Assembly (NCBI RefSeq): GCF_014207535.1
Contig: NZ_JACHGK010000003.1
Coordinates: 124,001-188,000, forward strand
DNA from: Bacillus benzoevorans
GTDB lineage: Bacteria; Bacillota; Bacilli; Bacillales; Cytobacillaceae
DNA length: 64,000 bases
Direction: 5' to 3'
The notes under the pieces were generated by a model. That model saw only the letters and a program-made list of their open reading frames with translations, made no database searches and had not been told where the DNA came from. Positions 1-9,046 of the stretch are shown here, piece by piece. A program made the translations under genes and the position numbers. Position 1 is the first letter of the stretch. Every line of letters begins with the position of its first letter.

Positions 1-806
1 ATTGGATAGAAACCCTCTTTAAGATAGAGAAAATACAAGTTTTCCAGGTTTAGCAGCAATTGTCTTGTCAGCTCCGCACGGTTGACTTTTTTTCCAGACT
101 CGATGAAAAGGGAGGTCGCAATGGAACGGAGTTCTTCAGGATAGTCCTCTATTTCCTGATTCACATTTAACCCGATGCCAATGATGACCGAATCAATCCG
201 ATCGCTTTCCGCCTGCATCTCCGTCAGAATCCCCGTCACTTTCTTACCGTCGATTAAGATATCATTCGGCCATTTAATCTGTGGATTCAATCCAGTTACT
301 TCTTCGATGGCCTGGACAACAGCAACAGCCGTAATTAGGGTCAATTGCGGTGCCTTTTGCGGCGGGAGCTTCGGTCTCAGGATAATACTCATCCAGACGC
401 CTGAATATTTGGGAGAATAAAACTGCCGTCCCATTCTGCCCCGGCCGCCTGTCTGTTCTTCGGCAATAACGGTTGTTCCTTCCGGAGCCCCTTCCAGACT
501 CAGACGGAGGGCGATTTTTTGCGTAGAATCGACCGTTTCCTCGTAATGGATGTGAGATCCGAGTGTCGTTGTTTTCAGTCCGAGGGCAATTTCATTTGCG
601 GTAATTTTCTCCGGTATGGTAATAATGCGATATCCCTTGCTCCGTACTGCTTCGAGTTCAAAGCCTTCTTTGCGTAATTCTTCGATATGCTTCCAGACAG
701 CTGTTCTGGAACAGCCAATTAAATCTGCCAAATACTGTCCCGAGAGATATTCACTTTCATTCTCTGTGAATGCCTCAAGCAATCGTTTTCTCAATTCTGA
801 TTGCAC
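1..806 (-). CDS. birA: BirA bifunctional biotin ligase/repressor (3' end outside window)
   Basis: Biotin-[acetyl-CoA carboxylase] ligase that charges biotin carboxyl carrier proteins and, in Bacillus, also represses biotin genes. Only the first 268 codons are present; the family is about 325 residues. The N-terminal winged helix-turn-helix (about residues 1-62) is followed by the biotinyl-AMP loop GGRGRMGR near residue 120 and the KWPND motif near 178-182. I chose the GTG at 806 because a GGGAGTGG Shine-Dalgarno lies just upstream. The gene overlaps the end of cca by 16 bp, so it is co-transcribed as the last visible gene of the ypjD operon. The HTH shows it is the repressor-type enzyme rather than a ligase-only form. 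Confidence 0.95.
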   Translation of the reverse strand, partial: MQSELRKRLLEAFTENESEYLSGQYLADLIGCSRTAVWKHIEELRKEGFELEAVRSKGYRIITIPEKITANEIALGLKTTTLGSHIHYEETVDSTQKIALRLSLEGAPEGTTVIAEEQTGGRGRMGRQFYSPKYSGVWMSIILRPKLPPQKAPQLTLITAVAVVQAIEEVTGLNPQIKWPNDILIDGKKVTGILTEMQAESDRIDSVIIGIGLNVNQEIEDYPEELRSIATSLFIESGKKVNRAELTRQLLLNLENLYFLYLKEGFYP

Positions 807-1990
807 TTGTAGAGCCACTCCCTTATCGTTTCTTTTTCATTTTGCACTTCACCGTTTAAAACAGCCTTTTCAATGGAGTCTAGTTTTTCCTTCACCCACA
901 GACCGCCTCTTCTCTTTTCCCATTCCATTAAATCGTATCCGCCTACCTTTAGTTCCTGGCGGTCTTTAATCACTAATGTATCGTACAGCTGCTTTAATGC
1001 TTCAATGGAAAGGGCTGCAGGCTGACCTTTCACCGTGTTATACAGTTTTTCTGCATGGATGGCTTGAGCAAGCTTGGCTTCATACACTGATTCCAGTGAC
1101 CATGCTGATTGCAAGCGGAAACGAAGCCAGGAAAGAATGCCTTTCACAGCTTTTATTTTTTTTACCGGCAGCTTCCATTGCTTCAGGAATACCTCTGCTT
1201 CTTCCTGCTTGATCCCGAGAATATACAGGAGAAGGGTCCACATTTCTATTAATGAGAGCGATCCCAGCTCCAGTTCGAGGAGTTTTGTCAATGGCGCTTT
1301 GTTTTCCCGCAAGTGTGGAAGGTACTGATACAGACCGGTATCAATGAGCAGCTTAAGGGCAGGACAACGGTTTTCACCCAGGAGTAATTTTTCGAATTCA
1401 GCGGTTATTCTTTCGACAGCAATTTTCGCAAGCATGGGCGCGTTCTCAATTAAAGCCTGATAAGTGTTCCTTTCGACCGTAAATGATAATTGACTGACAA
1501 AACGAGCAGCCCGCATCATGCGAAGGGCATCCTCATGAAAGCGCTCTGAAGCAGATCCAACTGTCTCAATGATTTTGTTCTGAATCGCTTCCCGCCCGCT
1601 AAAAGGGTCAATCAGCCGGCCTTCCTTGTCCATAGCCATGCTGTTCATCGTAAAGTCACGCCGCTTTAAGTCTTCTTCAAGCGAACGAATAAAGGTAACT
1701 TCCGCAGGCCTGCGGAAATCAATATATTCGCTTTCCGTACGGAAGGTTGTCACTTCGTATGTATCTTTCCCCCAAATCACCACAACGGTCCCATGTTCAA
1801 TCCCGACATCAACGGTTTTAGGAAAAATCTGCTTAACCTCCTGCGGTGTTGCCGATGTCGCAATATCAACATCGGCAACTTCTTTTCCAAGCACGAAATC
1901 TCGGACAGACCCTCCGACAAAATACGCTTCAAAACCGGCATCTTCCATTTTCTTAAGAACAGGGACAGCTGAGAGAAAAATCGGCATCAT
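791..1990 (-). CDS. cca: CCA tRNA nucleotidyltransferase
   Basis: Adds or repairs the 3'-terminal CCA of tRNAs without a nucleic acid template. The class II polymerase head shows GGSVRD at residues 26-31 and the metal-binding pair in ADVDIATSA near residue 40, followed by the RRDFTMNSMAMD stretch and an alpha-helical neck/body with an ERITAEFEKLL segment near 195. At 399 residues the length is normal for Bacillus, whose enzyme adds both C and A. The ATG abuts the bshA stop codon, and its 3' end overlaps birA, which indicates translational coupling in the same operon. Confidence 0.96.
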   Translation of the reverse strand: MMPIFLSAVPVLKKMEDAGFEAYFVGGSVRDFVLGKEVADVDIATSATPQEVKQIFPKTVDVGIEHGTVVVIWGKDTYEVTTFRTESEYIDFRRPAEVTFIRSLEEDLKRRDFTMNSMAMDKEGRLIDPFSGREAIQNKIIETVGSASERFHEDALRMMRAARFVSQLSFTVERNTYQALIENAPMLAKIAVERITAEFEKLLLGENRCPALKLLIDTGLYQYLPHLRENKAPLTKLLELELGSLSLIEMWTLLLYILGIKQEEAEVFLKQWKLPVKKIKAVKGILSWLRFRLQSAWSLESVYEAKLAQAIHAEKLYNTVKGQPAALSIEALKQLYDTLVIKDRQELKVGGYDLMEWEKRRGGLWVKEKLDSIEKAVLNGEVQNEKETIREWLYKCNQN

Positions 1991-3136
1991 TTATCCTTCA
2001 CCACATTTCACTAACTGATAATAAATCTCTTCATACTGACTAACTATTTTTTCACAATGAAAATTCTCCTGCACAACTTTAACCGCATGCTGCGAAAACT
2101 GACGGTGAAGCTGTTCATTCGTCAGGAGTTGAACTGCTTTCCGGGCAATTTCCTCAATATCGCCAAGGTTGCAAATAAATCCCGTTTCCCGATCAAGGAT
2201 AACCTCCGGAATTCCGCCAACCCTGGTTCCGATACAAGGAACCCCGCATGCCATGGCCTCCAGGGCCACAAGACCGAAGCTTTCCTTTTCCGATAAAAGA
2301 AGCAGCAGGTCGCTGATTGAATATAGTTCTTCCAGATTATCCTGTTTTCCGAGGAATAGTACATATTCATTCAACTTTCGTTCATTTACCATCCTGCTTA
2401 CGATCCCCATTTCCGGTCCGTCGCCAATGAGCAGCAGTTTTGCCGGAACATTTTTTACAATTTCAGCAAATGTTTTGATCACATCCCGTACTCGTTTGAC
2501 TTTGCGGAAATTGGAAACGTGAATAATCACCTTTTCGTATGAGCGGATATTGTATTCTCCCCTCAAATGGACGGAAGAAGGAATCCTTTTGTAAATGCGA
2601 TCATCAATAAAATTATAGATCGCTTGAATCCGCTTTTCCGTATGGATCAGCTCGTATGTTTGCGAGATTAATGATTGAGATACAGCCGTCACGGCATCAG
2701 AACCTTCAATGCCGAATTTAATCGCAGCGGTTAAGGACTCATCATAACCCAGCACCGTAATATCGGTGCCATGCAATGTTGTCACGATTTTAATATCCCT
2801 TCCGCTCATTTGCTTCGCTAAGATTGCACATACGGCATGCGGTATGGCATAATGCACATGAAGGACATCCAGTTTCTCCCGATTAATCACTTCTGCCATT
2901 TTACTGGCGAGCGCTATATCATATGGAGGATATTGGAAAACGGAATATTGATTGACTTCTACCTGATGGTAATAGATATTATGATACATTCTTTTTAAAC
3001 GAAAAGGCATGCTCGAGGAAATAAAGTGGATTTCATGTCCGATTTCCGCCAGCATTTTGCCTAGTTCCGTGGCTACGACTCCAGATCCCCCCACGGTTGG
3101 ATAGCATGTTATGCCAATTTTCAATTTATTTCTCAT
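1991..3136 (-). CDS. bshA: N-acetyl-alpha-D-glucosaminyl L-malate synthase BshA
   Basis: GT4-family glycosyltransferase making the first intermediate of bacillithiol, from UDP-GlcNAc and L-malate. Visible are the N-terminal nucleotide-sugar fold with GGSGVVATELG (residues 16-26), HVHYAIPHA near residue 95, and the C-terminal donor-binding ESFGLVALEAMACGVP typical of GT4 enzymes. Length 381 is usual. An AAGGAG site precedes the ATG. In B. subtilis the deacetylase gene bshB1 lies directly upstream; here mgsA is only about 40 bp away and bshB1 is absent. The window also holds ypdA, a later bacillithiol-pathway gene. Confidence 0.95.
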   Translation of the reverse strand: MRNKLKIGITCYPTVGGSGVVATELGKMLAEIGHEIHFISSSMPFRLKRMYHNIYYHQVEVNQYSVFQYPPYDIALASKMAEVINREKLDVLHVHYAIPHAVCAILAKQMSGRDIKIVTTLHGTDITVLGYDESLTAAIKFGIEGSDAVTAVSQSLISQTYELIHTEKRIQAIYNFIDDRIYKRIPSSVHLRGEYNIRSYEKVIIHVSNFRKVKRVRDVIKTFAEIVKNVPAKLLLIGDGPEMGIVSRMVNERKLNEYVLFLGKQDNLEELYSISDLLLLLSEKESFGLVALEAMACGVPCIGTRVGGIPEVILDRETGFICNLGDIEEIARKAVQLLTNEQLHRQFSQHAVKVVQENFHCEKIVSQYEEIYYQLVKCGEG

Positions 3137-3176
3137 CCAAAAAAAATCTCCTTCTTACTGCATGTGAGACTACTGG

Positions 3177-3599
3177 TTACAGCGACTCTTTAGAAGGAGT
3201 TCTGCCACGGATAATATCACGCCAAGAGATATCGCCACGTTCTAAACCTTTAACCAATACTTCACCTGTTCCCATATTAGTCGCCAGCGGAACCGCATAT
3301 ACATCACAAAGACGGATTAATGCAGTTACGTCCGGCTCATGCGGCTGAGCCGTTAGTGGATCACGGAAAAAGAAGACCATATCCATTTTATTATTGGCAA
3401 TCATCGCTCCGATTTCCTGATCACCGCCAAATGGTCCGGATTGAAATCGATGAACCTCAAGACCGGTTGCTTCCATAATTTTCAACCCTGTTGTTCCAGT
3501 GGCATATAATGTATGATGTTCAAAAACGGGTTTATACGCAGTAGCAAAACGAATCATATCGTCCTTTTTCTTATCGTGAGCAATTAATGCTATATTCAT
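3177..3599 (-). CDS. mgsA: Methylglyoxal synthase
   Basis: Converts dihydroxyacetone phosphate to methylglyoxal and phosphate, a bypass of lower glycolysis. The 140-residue protein has the family signature GPFGGDQEIG, with the candidate catalytic Asp at residue 60, a second Asp at 80 (FFRDPL) and His at 87 (QPHEPD). These match the known active-site pattern of two aspartates and one histidine. The start is set by a GGAGG site seven bases upstream. It lies between dapB and bshA in the operon; about 40 bp separate its stop from bshA. Confidence 0.96.
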   Translation of the reverse strand: MNIALIAHDKKKDDMIRFATAYKPVFEHHTLYATGTTGLKIMEATGLEVHRFQSGPFGGDQEIGAMIANNKMDMVFFFRDPLTAQPHEPDVTALIRLCDVYAVPLATNMGTGEVLVKGLERGDISWRDIIRGRTPSKESL

Positions 3600-3614
3600 T
3601 TTACTTCCTCCACT

Positions 3615-4412
3615 TTAGTCAATAATATTTTCTAAGCCGTAAACGAATGTATTAAGTTTCATGACCGTATCTACTGCCAGTTTTACACCAGACATAAAGG
3701 AAACGCGATCATATGAATCATGACGGATGGATAAGGATTGCCCTTCTGCACCAAACATGACCTGCTCGTGGGCAATTAATCCTGGAAGCCGAACTGAATG
3801 AATATGCATGCCGGCAAAATCTGCACCTCTTGCACCTGGCAGTGTCTCTTTCTCGTTTGGATGTCCCTGCTTCTTTTCTTCTCTTACTTCGGCAATCATT
3901 TCTGCTGTTTTAAGCGATGTTCCAGATGGTGCATCTAACTTTTTATCGTGATGCAGTTCAATAATTTCCACATCAGGAAAGTATTTACCCGCAACTTGAG
4001 CGAATTTCATCATTAAAACGGCACCAAGCGCAAAATTTGGCGCAATAACACAGCCCAATTCTCTTTCGCGGCATAAGGTTTCTAGCTCAGCTAAATTTTC
4101 TTTTGTGAAGCCTGTTGTGCCTACGACTGGACGAACTCCAAGCGATAAAGCCGTTTTTGTATGGTACATACCGACTTCCGGAGTCGTTAAATCAATCAAT
4201 ACGTCCGGCTTCACTACGTTCAAACATTCTATAATATCACTATAAACAGGTACAGCTAATGTTGATACCCCAAGTTCACTTAATAATTTGCCGTTATGTT
4301 TGTGGTCTATAACCGCAGCTAGTTCAAAATTTTCCGTTCGTTCAACAAGTTTTACGGCCTCAGAGCCCATTCGGCCGCGCGGTCCTGCTATGACAATTTT
4401 TGTATTTCCCAT
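3615..4412 (-). CDS. dapB: 4-hydroxy-tetrahydrodipicolinate reductase DapB
   Basis: NAD(P)H-dependent reductase of the diaminopimelate/lysine pathway; its product also feeds dipicolinate in spores. The Rossmann nucleotide-binding motif is GPRGRMGSE (from residue 10). The signature ELHHDKKLDAPSGTS contains the substrate-binding His-His-x-x-Lys and the catalytic lysine region. Length 265 fits the family. It follows ypjD after a short gap with a GGGGAG Shine-Dalgarno, and mgsA follows after 15 bp. Confidence 0.97.
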   Translation of the reverse strand: MGNTKIVIAGPRGRMGSEAVKLVERTENFELAAVIDHKHNGKLLSELGVSTLAVPVYSDIIECLNVVKPDVLIDLTTPEVGMYHTKTALSLGVRPVVGTTGFTKENLAELETLCRERELGCVIAPNFALGAVLMMKFAQVAGKYFPDVEIIELHHDKKLDAPSGTSLKTAEMIAEVREEKKQGHPNEKETLPGARGADFAGMHIHSVRLPGLIAHEQVMFGAEGQSLSIRHDSYDRVSFMSGVKLAVDTVMKLNTFVYGLENIID

Positions 4413-4429
4413 TGTTTTGTTTTTCTCCC

Positions 4430-4762
4430 CTATTCCTCAATCCTTGTCCAGCGATCTTTATCTCTTGTATTAAATTTATTCATGACCCGGTCATGTGCTC
4501 CTTCCAGGTCGATATGTAAGGAATTTGCAAAACAGATAAGGACAAATAACAGATCGCCCAATTCTTCCTCAATCGTTTTTTCATCTTCTGTGCCCTTTTT
4601 TGGTTTTTCACCATAATAATGGTTCACTTCCCTGGCAAGCTCTCCCAGTTCCTCTGTCAACCTTGCTGTCATCGCCAACGGACTGAAATATCCTTCTTTA
4701 AATTGGCTGATATAGGCATCCACTTCTCGCTGAAGCTCTTTCATGGATTTTCCCTTCTCCAC
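4430..4762 (-). CDS. ypjD: MazG-family nucleotide pyrophosphohydrolase YpjD
   Basis: Small all-alpha NTP pyrophosphohydrolase-type protein, by similarity to the MazG/dCTPase group; the physiological substrate is not established. The two metal-binding helices appear as EELGELAREV and EEELGDLLFVLICFANS, giving the EExxE...ExxD arrangement. I chose the GTG at 4762 (110 residues), because GAGGTGAT sits eight bases upstream; this gives the same length as B. subtilis YpjD. A longer frame reaches 4801 but would run into the candidate promoter. First gene of the dapB operon. Confidence 0.88.
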   Translation of the reverse strand: MEKGKSMKELQREVDAYISQFKEGYFSPLAMTARLTEELGELAREVNHYYGEKPKKGTEDEKTIEEELGDLLFVLICFANSLHIDLEGAHDRVMNKFNTRDKDRWTRIEE

Positions 4763-4792
4763 TGTTATCACCTCTAAAATGACCATATGAAT

Positions 4793-4821
4793 GTTATACA
4801 TTTACCATGTTAGCTAATCAA
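4793..4821 (-). promoter_or_regulatory. Candidate sigma-A promoter of the ypjD-dapB-mgsA-bshA-cca-birA operon
   Basis: On the minus strand a -35 TTGATT (4816-4821) and -10 TATAAC (4793-4798) are separated by exactly 17 bases. Predicted initiation is about 25 bases upstream of the ypjD GTG. Recognised by eye only. Confidence 0.55.
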
Positions 4822-4962
4822 GACAACTTTTACAAATGTTTTTCATCATTTCAATAGCTTTGTCAGGAAATTGAGCGTTTTTGACTTTGAATGAATCCAC
4901 CTACTTTTGTTAAACTTAATTGAAAGAGTTTGGAAAGCATCCATGGAATTGGAGGTAGTCAT

Positions 4963-5835
4963 ATGTTACAAACTATCCGGGCAAAAAACATTTTCTTTAT
5001 CCTGATTGGTGCAGCTATTTTTTCCTTTGGTATTGTTCATTTTAACATGCAGAATAATTTATCCGAAGGCGGATTTACAGGAATTACACTTCTCTTCTTC
5101 TTCCTTTTTCATTGGGATCCTTCTTATGTAAACCTTATTTTAAATGTCCCGCTTTTTTTTATTGGCTGGAAGGTGCTTGGCAAAAATGCCTTCTTATATA
5201 CGGTGATTGGTACCGTTAGCGTCTCTATATTCCTTTGGATTTTTCAGCGTTACCAGATTGATATGCCTTTAAAGGATGACTTGACTCTTGCTGCTTTATT
5301 TGCCGGAAGCGCAATCGGGATCGGCCTTGGTATCATTTTTCGTTTTGGAGGCACAACCGGCGGTGTCGATATCATTGCCCGCCTCATGAATAAGTTTTAC
5401 GGCTGGAGCATGGGGAAAACGATGTTTTTGTTTGATGCATGCGTAATAGTACTGTCATTAATTTTTTATTTATCCTATCGTGAAGCGATGTATACACTTG
5501 TTGCTGTCTTTATCGGAGCAAGAGTGATTGATTTTATGCAGGAAGGCGCTTATTCCGCAAGGGGGGCTTTGATCATTTCCGATCAAAACGAAGCAATAGC
5601 CGAGCGTATTCTAAAGGAAATGAATCGGGGGGTCACGGTGCTGAAAGGGTATGGCTCCTATACGAAGCGCGATCGGGAAGTACTTTATTGTGTTGTCCCT
5701 AAAAATGAGATTGTCAGTCTTAAAAGCGTTATTACTTCTGTCGACCCGCATGCCTTCGTGTCGGTCAGCTTCGTTCATGATGTCATGGGAGAAGGCTTCA
5801 CACTGGACGAAAATAAAAAACCAATTGTACATTGA
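4963..5835 (+). CDS. ypjC: YitT/DUF2179-family membrane protein YpjC
   Basis: Integral membrane protein of unknown transport role in the YitT/YpjC/YqfU group. It has five or six hydrophobic segments in the first 190 residues, including glycine-rich RFGGTTGGVDIIARL, and a cytoplasmic C-terminal DUF2179 domain (about residues 200-290; REVLYCVVPKNEI). The ATG at 4963 is preceded by GGAGGT; a start 33 bases further upstream lacks one. It gives 290 residues, as in relatives. Divergent from ypjD and convergent with the zinc peptidase, sharing a hairpin terminator. Confidence 0.88.
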   Translation: MLQTIRAKNIFFILIGAAIFSFGIVHFNMQNNLSEGGFTGITLLFFFLFHWDPSYVNLILNVPLFFIGWKVLGKNAFLYTVIGTVSVSIFLWIFQRYQIDMPLKDDLTLAALFAGSAIGIGLGIIFRFGGTTGGVDIIARLMNKFYGWSMGKTMFLFDACVIVLSLIFYLSYREAMYTLVAVFIGARVIDFMQEGAYSARGALIISDQNEAIAERILKEMNRGVTVLKGYGSYTKRDREVLYCVVPKNEIVSLKSVITSVDPHAFVSVSFVHDVMGEGFTLDENKKPIVH

Positions 5836-5840
5836 AAGGA

Positions 5841-5875
5841 AAAAAGTTTAGACCGCAGTCTAAACTTTTTTCGTT
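5841..5875. terminator. Bidirectional terminator between ypjC and the zinc peptidase gene
   Basis: A perfect 10-bp stem AAGTTTAGAC/GTCTAAACTT with a four-base loop, flanked by A-runs and T-runs, so it can end transcription from both convergent genes. Confidence 0.85.
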
Positions 5876-6548
5876 AATCGTCACTTTGCATGCCAGTATA
5901 AATTAGAATTAAACGGACCAATTCCAACACAGCTACTGCGGCGGCAGCTACATAGGTTAATGCAGCGGCATTTAATACTTTTCTTGTTTCCCGTTCTTCA
6001 TCATTTCGTATGACGCCAACGGCAACACATTGATCCATCGCCCGGGAAGAAGCATTAAATTCTACCGGCAGTGTCACAAGCTGGAACAATACGGCCGCAG
6101 CCATAAAAATAATTCCTAAAAGCAACAGACCGCTCATTCCAGCGATCATGCCGATAATAATTAATATCCAGGAGAAATTCGAGCCGATATTGGCAACTGG
6201 TACAAGCGTATGCCTCAGGCGGAGAAATGCATAAGCCTCTTCGTCCTGAATCGCGTGTCCACATTCATGTGCCGAAACAGCGGCAGCCGCAATTGAGCGG
6301 CCATGGAAGTTACCGGATGATAGACGCACTGTTTTTGTCCGCGGGTCATAATGATCGGATAGTACACCTCTGACTTCTTCAATATTGACATGGTAAAGAC
6401 CATTAGCATCCAATATTTTCCGCGCTACTTCTGCTCCCATCAAATTTGAAGAAGAAGGTACATGGGAATATTTCGAATAGGCTCTTTTCACCTTAATCTG
6501 CGCCCAAATCGGAACGAGAATGATGATGGCAAAATAGATAAAATACAT
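5874..6548 (-). CDS. YugP-type membrane zinc metallopeptidase
   Basis: Neutral zinc metallopeptidase of the DUF2268/YugP-like membrane family. The zinc motif HECGH is at residues 94-98, inside SAHECGHAIQ. An N-terminal membrane segment and three further hydrophobic stretches (about 112-165 and 190-218) predict a membrane protein with the active site near the inner face. I moved the start to the ATG at 6548 because GGAGG lies directly before it. The substrate is unknown. It sits between ypjB and ypjC, a place with no counterpart that I recall in B. subtilis. Confidence 0.85.
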   Translation of the reverse strand: MYFIYFAIIILVPIWAQIKVKRAYSKYSHVPSSSNLMGAEVARKILDANGLYHVNIEEVRGVLSDHYDPRTKTVRLSSGNFHGRSIAAAAVSAHECGHAIQDEEAYAFLRLRHTLVPVANIGSNFSWILIIIGMIAGMSGLLLLGIIFMAAAVLFQLVTLPVEFNASSRAMDQCVAVGVIRNDEERETRKVLNAAALTYVAAAAVAVLELVRLILIYTGMQSDD

Positions 6549-6663
6549 GATTTCCTCCATTTGTTCGTGTTGTGATAATCTTATTGTAAGAAAAAGAGAA
6601 GAACTATGTCAAATAAAGTGAAGTTTCACTCTGTGTTTAACCAGGGGAAAACGAGAAGCCCCG

Positions 6664-7449
6664 TTACCTTGACGGAGTTTTTCTTCGTTCACGTTCCCCC
6701 TTGAACTTGCGCCAGCCCACATAGGATAAGGTCAGAACAATAATACTTCCGGTAGATATGATCACCCACCAGAGCGAAGGGTCTGCTTCATCCTCCAGAA
6801 CACCGTCAAAAATGGTTTGCAGATCGGTTTCTAAGGCAAACAGCTCCTGGACGGACGTTTGCTCCGTTAATATTTCCGACCGGTATTCATCGACAAAACG
6901 AACTCTTGTATTGAGCTTTTGAATTCTTTCTACCGGCACATCAATTTTCATGCTTGGATAAATCATTTCATATAAAGATAAAAACGAATTGAGCTTCGCG
7001 TAAAACACTGTTTTTTCTCCGTTTAACGCAGCTTCTTTGGCCTCATTGAATACCTCTAAGATCGGTTCCCTCATTTCTGTCCAAAGGGGTTCCTTTGTTG
7101 AAGAAATGGCATCTATGACTAAACGGAATTTTGTCACTATGTTGATTCTTTCATCGAAATTCATTTCGGAATTTGTCATTGCTTCAACAGCCTCATTATG
7201 AGCAATCGTGACAATTCTAACTTCATCCATCGTAAACGATTGCTCCCTTAATGCCGCAGTTGAAAATTTATCTGAAAAAGAATCTAATATTTTCTTCGCA
7301 TCTTCATACCTTTGCGACTTGGTTAACTGAAGCGCTTCATCAGACATATGACTTAACTGATCGATTGGCGAAAGATCCTGTGCAGCAACAATGGGTAAAG
7401 GTATGAATAATAAACATATAAGAGCAGCTATCCAAATCGTGAACCTCAT
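6664..7449 (-). CDS. ypjB: Sporulation-associated protein YpjB
   Basis: Bacillus-specific protein annotated as sporulation protein YpjB; biochemical role unknown. The sequence shows a cleavable signal peptide (residues 1-22, ending near VAAQ), a mostly helical extracytoplasmic domain of about 200 residues, one C-terminal transmembrane helix (about 226-246, WWVIISTGSIIVLTLSYVGW) and a basic tail. So it is probably anchored with the bulk outside the cytoplasm. A GGGGG site precedes the ATG. Follows ypjA after 57 bp in the same orientation. Confidence 0.85.
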   Translation of the reverse strand: MRFTIWIAALICLLFIPLPIVAAQDLSPIDQLSHMSDEALQLTKSQRYEDAKKILDSFSDKFSTAALREQSFTMDEVRIVTIAHNEAVEAMTNSEMNFDERINIVTKFRLVIDAISSTKEPLWTEMREPILEVFNEAKEAALNGEKTVFYAKLNSFLSLYEMIYPSMKIDVPVERIQKLNTRVRFVDEYRSEILTEQTSVQELFALETDLQTIFDGVLEDEADPSLWWVIISTGSIIVLTLSYVGWRKFKGERERRKTPSR

Positions 7450-7506
7450 GCTTGTCCCCCCTCTATTTATACCAATTTATGAAAGGGGGGATGAAGATAG
7501 ACCAAA

Positions 7507-8103
7507 TTATTGCCGAATCTTTAATTCGAAGCGGCGCTCTCTTAAACAAAAATAATAAGTCAGCAAAAGGGAAGCAATACTGAGCCAAAACGTAAAATAG
7601 CCGATTTGCGGCGTTATTTGATCGAGCATACTGTAACGAGGAAGCATAAAAAAGACATAGTCTATCACATCGTTATGTAAGGTCCAAATTGCTGCAGCTG
7701 CTAAATGCCAGCCTTTTATCCGGTAAAAAGGGGCATATAAGAGGCCTTCAACTGCCATGGCAGCATGAGAGAAAATGAGCATCCAAGCGGTAAGCTGCTG
7801 CTCTCCTGTCTCGAAAAAGACGAGAAAGTTCATCACTACTGCCCATATTCCATACTTCATCAGGGTCACGATCGCCAACGCTTCTAAAAGCGGCCAGTTT
7901 TTTCCAAGCAAAAAGGCGATCAGGACAAAAACAAAAAATAAACTAGCGGTCGGGCTGTCCGGAACAAAGGGAAGAAAAATAGCAGGGGTCTCCCGCAGCT
8001 GCCACCCATACCAAATGTAGCCGTATATCGTCCCGAGTATATTTACGATCAGCAGCAGCCATAAAAACTGCCGGTTCCCTAAAACAGGGTATAACCATCT
8101 CAT
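7507..8103 (-). CDS. ypjA: DUF1405 membrane protein YpjA
   Basis: Polytopic membrane protein of 198 residues with about six hydrophobic helices; function unknown. It is recognised by its position after qcrC and by sequences such as WTLHNDVIDYVFFMLPRY, typical of DUF1405. The ATG has GGGAG upstream. The qcr operon terminator lies between qcrC and this gene, so its expression may depend on read-through or a weak local promoter. Confidence 0.82.
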   Translation of the reverse strand: MRWLYPVLGNRQFLWLLLIVNILGTIYGYIWYGWQLRETPAIFLPFVPDSPTASLFFVFVLIAFLLGKNWPLLEALAIVTLMKYGIWAVVMNFLVFFETGEQQLTAWMLIFSHAAMAVEGLLYAPFYRIKGWHLAAAAIWTLHNDVIDYVFFMLPRYSMLDQITPQIGYFTFWLSIASLLLTYYFCLRERRFELKIRQ

Positions 8104-8186
8104 TATTCTCCCTCATCTCTATCATGAAGTTAACTTACTAATCCATCTTACTATATTTGCCACTGTTTTTTCATTTTATAAAGCAT

Positions 8187-8217
8187 GAAAAAGCCGGCGA
8201 AATCACTCACCGGCTAA
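8187..8217 (-). terminator. qcrABC terminator
   Basis: Minus-strand stem AGCCGG/CCGGCT with a loop of about 12 bases followed by five T residues, a few bases after the qcrC stop codon. Confidence 0.7.
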
Positions 8218-8226
8218 AGTTTTCCA

Positions 8227-9003
8227 TTATTTACTTTCAACGCTGTCAATAAATTCTGCGAGTTTTGTTAACTCCTCATCTGTACCTTTAAATAGTCCAG
8301 GAGGCATTTTTCCGTTTGCAGAACCATTTTTCGCAATATCGGCAATCTCTTCAGCTGTTCTTTGAGTATCAACTAAAGCAGGTGCCGCTGCACCGCCTTG
8401 AAGATTGTCTCCGTGACAGCTCACACAACCTTGTGCTTGGAAAATTTTGTAGCCTTCAGATTCTGTATCAATATCTGCCTCTGCTACAATCTTCCCTTGC
8501 TTAGCCGCAGCCTCCCAGTCATGGTTTACAACCGATTCCCAAGTTAAGTAGGAAATCGCCGCAATGGCCAGCAGCATAAATCCAGTAGCAAATGGTCGTT
8601 TAGACGGACGGCGCTCTTTCCCGCGGTCAATAAACGGTGCCAGCAATAGCGCACCAAATGCTAAACCTGGAATAACAAGTGCTCCAATTAGATTATAAGG
8701 ACCTGATGCATAAGTATACTTTAACATTTGATACAAGAATAAGAAATACCAGTCCGGCATCGGAATATATGCTGTATCACTCGGATCGGCTATTTTTTCT
8801 AACGGAGACGGATGGGCAACGGTTAAACATAGAAATCCAACAAGAAAGACAGCTCCAACCATCCATTCCTTCAGCAAAAAGTTTGGCCAGAAGGCTTCCG
8901 TTTTCCCTGGATATTCAGAGTAATCTTTTGGAATATTAGGCATTCTGTTATCAGCAGGAACGCGTGAGTCCCCGACAAATTTCATCCCTTTTCCACGATG
9001 CAT
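8227..9003 (-). CDS. qcrC: Menaquinol:cytochrome c reductase cytochrome b/c subunit QcrC
   Basis: Fusion subunit of the Bacillus bc complex. The N-terminal part corresponds to subunit IV of b6f complexes, with three membrane helices and PMPDWYF at residues 81-87 replacing the PEWY quinol-site motif. The C-terminal part is a cytochrome c domain on the outer face. Heme attachment is C193-x-x-C196-H197, and Met233 in GKMPPG is the likely axial ligand. Length 258 is normal. A strong GGAGGGAG site precedes the ATG. Last gene of qcrABC; heme c attachment would rely on the ResBC maturation system encoded at the right end of this window. Confidence 0.97.
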   Translation of the reverse strand: MHRGKGMKFVGDSRVPADNRMPNIPKDYSEYPGKTEAFWPNFLLKEWMVGAVFLVGFLCLTVAHPSPLEKIADPSDTAYIPMPDWYFLFLYQMLKYTYASGPYNLIGALVIPGLAFGALLLAPFIDRGKERRPSKRPFATGFMLLAIAAISYLTWESVVNHDWEAAAKQGKIVAEADIDTESEGYKIFQAQGCVSCHGDNLQGGAAAPALVDTQRTAEEIADIAKNGSANGKMPPGLFKGTDEELTKLAEFIDSVESK

Positions 9004-9046
9004 GAATAGTCTCCCTCCTTTATTAAATAGTATTTAAACTAGAGTA

